A stretch of DNA of 7,305 nucleotides from Nitrospiraceae bacterium UBA6898 (GTDB lineage Bacteria > Nitrospirota > Thermodesulfovibrionia > Thermodesulfovibrionales > UBA6898), in NCBI GenBank assembly GCA_002448975.1, contig DKBO01000173.1, forward strand, positions 1 through 7,305. The letters run 5' to 3'. Positions within the stretch are counted from its first letter, which is position 1, and each line of letters starts with the position of its first letter. A model generated the notes under the pieces. The model was not told the DNA's origin and did no database searches. It saw only the letters and a list, made by a program, of their open reading frames with translations. This document shows, in pieces, positions 5,714 to 7,305 of the stretch. The translations under genes and the position numbers were made by a program.

Positions 5714-7219
5714 ATGGAAATTAAGGTTGATGAGATAAGTGAGCTGTTACGGAAGCAGATAGCTGACTTCGAGAAAAAGGTTGACGTGAGCGAGGTCGGA
5801 ACGGTCCTGTCCGTTGGCGACGGCATAGCCAGGGTCTATGGCCTTGAAAAATGCATGGCTTCAGAACTCCTCGAATTCGCGAATGGTGTCATGGGCATGG
5901 CGCTTAACCTGGAAGAGGATGCGGTCGGCGCTGTTCTGTTCGGTGAAGATTCGCTGATCCATGAAGGTGATGTCGTAAAACGTACGGGAAGGATCATGTC
6001 CGTGCCTGCCGGTGATGCGCTCAAGGGCCGCGTTGTCAATGCGATCGGTCAGCCCATTGATGGAAAAGGACCGATCAACACGAAGGAGATGCGCATTGTT
6101 GATGTTGTCGCTCCCGGGATTATTGAGAGAAAATCGGTTCATGAGCCGCTCCAGACCGGGTTGAAGGCCATCGATGCCATGATCCCGATCGGCAGAGGCC
6201 AGCGCGAACTTATCATCGGCGACCGCCAGACCGGGAAAAGCGCAGTCGCGGTTGATGCGATCATCAACCAGAAGGGCGGCGATGTCACCTGTATCTATGT
6301 AGCGGTCGGCCAGAAACAGTCAAATATCGCACGTCTTGTGAAGACCCTTGAGGAGAACGGTGCGATGGAGCATACGATCGTTGTTTCGGCAACTGCCAGC
6401 GATCCGGCGCCCCTCCAGTACATCGCGCCCTATACCGGCTGTGCCATGGGAGAATTTTTCCGGGACAACGGCAAGCATGCCCTGATCGTATATGATGACC
6501 TGTCCAAGCAGGCTACGGCATACCGCCAGCTCTCGCTCCTGCTCAGAAGGCCGCCAGGCCGTGAGGCATTCCCGGGCGATGTTTTCTATCTCCATTCACG
6601 TCTGCTGGAAAGGGCGGCAAAGCTCTCTGACGAGCTAGGCGGAGGCTCCCTGACCGCGCTCCCGATCATCGAGACACAGGCCGGTGACGTTTCCGGATAT
6701 ATCCCGACGAACGTTATCTCGATCACCGACGGCCAGATCTATCTGGAGCCGGAACTCTTCTATGCCGGCGTGCGTCCTGCGGTCAATGTTGGTCTTTCGG
6801 TCAGCCGCGTCGGCGGCGCAGCCCAGACCAAGGCAATGAAACAGGTTGCCGGTACGCTGAGACTTGACCTTGCACAGTTCAGGGAACTTGCCGCTTTTGC
6901 GCAGTTCGGCAGCGACCTGGATAAATCGACGCTTGCGCAGATCGAACGAGGCAAGAGAATGGTCGAGCTCCTGAAGCAGGACCAGTATGTGCCGATGTCC
7001 ATGGTGGAGCAGGTTGCGGTGATCTACGCGGGCGTCAACGGTTATCTCGATCCGATGGACGTCGCCCGCGTGCGTCCGTTCGAAGCCGGGCTGCTGACAC
7101 TGCTGCGCAACAAGCACGCTGATCTGCTCGACAGCATCCGCAAGAGCGGCGACCTGTCGGATGCCGATGGCGCCAAACTCAAGGGCGTGGTCGACGGCTA
7201 CGCCAAAACCTTTGCCTAG
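5714..7219 (+). CDS. atpA: ATP synthase F1 subunit alpha, with a foreign-looking C-terminus
   Basis: This 501-residue protein is the non-catalytic alpha subunit that alternates with beta in the F1 head and contributes to the catalytic sites. Visible: the N-terminal stalk-contact helix (SELLRKQIADFEKKVDV), the beta-barrel start GTVLSVGDGIARVYGL, the Walker A motif GDRQTGKS (169-176), the Walker B region LIVYDD (257-262), PGREAFPGDVFYLHSRLLER, and SVSRVGG with the arginine finger R365. AAGGGG at 5701-5706 lies seven bases before the ATG, and the gene starts four bases after atpH. Length is typical. The last ~65-70 residues look different: arginine switches from frequent AGA/AGG (last at 6956) to only CGC/CGT, and the tail (FEAGLLTLLRNKHADLL, then KGVVDGYAKTFA) resembles alphaproteobacterial alpha subunits. 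The frame stays open, so any junction is in frame within a conserved stretch. Confidence 0.96.
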   Translation: MEIKVDEISELLRKQIADFEKKVDVSEVGTVLSVGDGIARVYGLEKCMASELLEFANGVMGMALNLEEDAVGAVLFGEDSLIHEGDVVKRTGRIMSVPAGDALKGRVVNAIGQPIDGKGPINTKEMRIVDVVAPGIIERKSVHEPLQTGLKAIDAMIPIGRGQRELIIGDRQTGKSAVAVDAIINQKGGDVTCIYVAVGQKQSNIARLVKTLEENGAMEHTIVVSATASDPAPLQYIAPYTGCAMGEFFRDNGKHALIVYDDLSKQATAYRQLSLLLRRPPGREAFPGDVFYLHSRLLERAAKLSDELGGGSLTALPIIETQAGDVSGYIPTNVISITDGQIYLEPELFYAGVRPAVNVGLSVSRVGGAAQTKAMKQVAGTLRLDLAQFRELAAFAQFGSDLDKSTLAQIERGKRMVELLKQDQYVPMSMVEQVAVIYAGVNGYLDPMDVARVRPFEAGLLTLLRNKHADLLDSIRKSGDLSDADGAKLKGVVDGYAKTFA

Positions 7220-7233
7220 AGACATTTACTGAG

Positions 7234-7305
7234 ATGGCCAGCCTCAAGGACATGCGCGTCCGCATCGCCGCGACCAAGGCGACGCAGAAGATCACCAAGG
7301 CGATG
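7234..7305 (+). CDS. atpG: ATP synthase F1 subunit gamma, first 24 codons
   Basis: Only the N-terminus is present before the window ends. The peptide MASLKDMRVRIAATKATQKI, continuing TKAM, is the conserved first helix of gamma, the central shaft that rotates inside the alpha/beta head. It starts 14 bases after the atpA stop, behind a weak GAG. All 24 codons end in G or C and both arginines are CGC, unlike the genes at the start of the operon. The wording (MASLKD, ATKATQKITKAM) is closer to alphaproteobacterial gamma subunits than to the forms I associate with Nitrospirota. It therefore shares the foreign look of the atpA tail. Confidence 0.88.
   Translation, partial: MASLKDMRVRIAATKATQKITKAM

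Noticed and set aside
6635..7225. 196-codon open frame on the - strand across atpA
   Set aside because: It is antisense to a clearly conserved gene; long antisense frames are expected in GC-rich coding DNA.
1..7305. tRNA, rRNA, CRISPR array, toxin-antitoxin or phage genes
   Set aside because: No tRNA-like T-arm, no evenly spaced repeat array and no matching protein motifs were seen on either strand.

Overview
This 7.3 kb window is bacterial. It carries a cut LuxE-like acyl-protein synthetase gene, a small three-helix membrane protein, a BchE-like cobalamin/radical SAM protein, and the first part of an F-type ATP synthase operon (b', b, delta, alpha, start of gamma). All genes lie on the + strand. 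The split ATP synthase operon that begins with b' and b and has no a or c genes beside it, the signal peptide on subunit b, the LuxE-like and BchE-like genes and the mixed AGA/AGG and CGN arginine usage suggest an anaerobic Nitrospirota or Desulfobacterota-type organism. This placement is inferred from gene content and remembered family resemblance, not from a search. A gene is cut at each end (LuxE-like on the left, atpG on the right), so the window may be a complete metagenomic contig.

Layout. Positions 1-1137: C-terminal part of the LuxE-like enzyme. 1138-1576: no convincing gene, a few weak hairpins. 1577-1918: 113-residue membrane protein with a histidine in helices 1 and 3. 1919-2134: gap ending in a sequence with exact sigma-54 (-24/-12) spacing, directly before the next gene. 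2135-3598: BchE-like radical SAM protein. 3599-4121: AT-rich 523-base gap holding a pair of imperfect direct repeats, an 8-bp inverted repeat and a good sigma-70 promoter (TTGACT-N16-GATAAT). 4122-7305: ATP synthase genes, tightly packed, with overlaps or gaps of a few bases except for about 50 bases before the preferred atpF start.

How the genes relate. The ATP synthase genes form one operon: b' and b make the peripheral stalk, delta joins it to the head, alpha is the non-catalytic head subunit and gamma the rotor shaft. The three upstream genes are separated by gaps of 200-500 bases and show no shared pathway in this window.

The main oddity is at the right end. The last ~70 codons of atpA and the first 24 codons of atpG differ from everything before them. 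All 24 atpG codons end in G or C (9 of 24 at the start of atpH), arginine is only CGC/CGT, and the peptides resemble alphaproteobacterial alpha and gamma subunits. This points to a junction inside atpA near 6960-7066, either an assembly chimera or a real recombination. I see no convincing new multi-gene system. The BchE-like gene and the atpA/atpG junction most deserve a second look.
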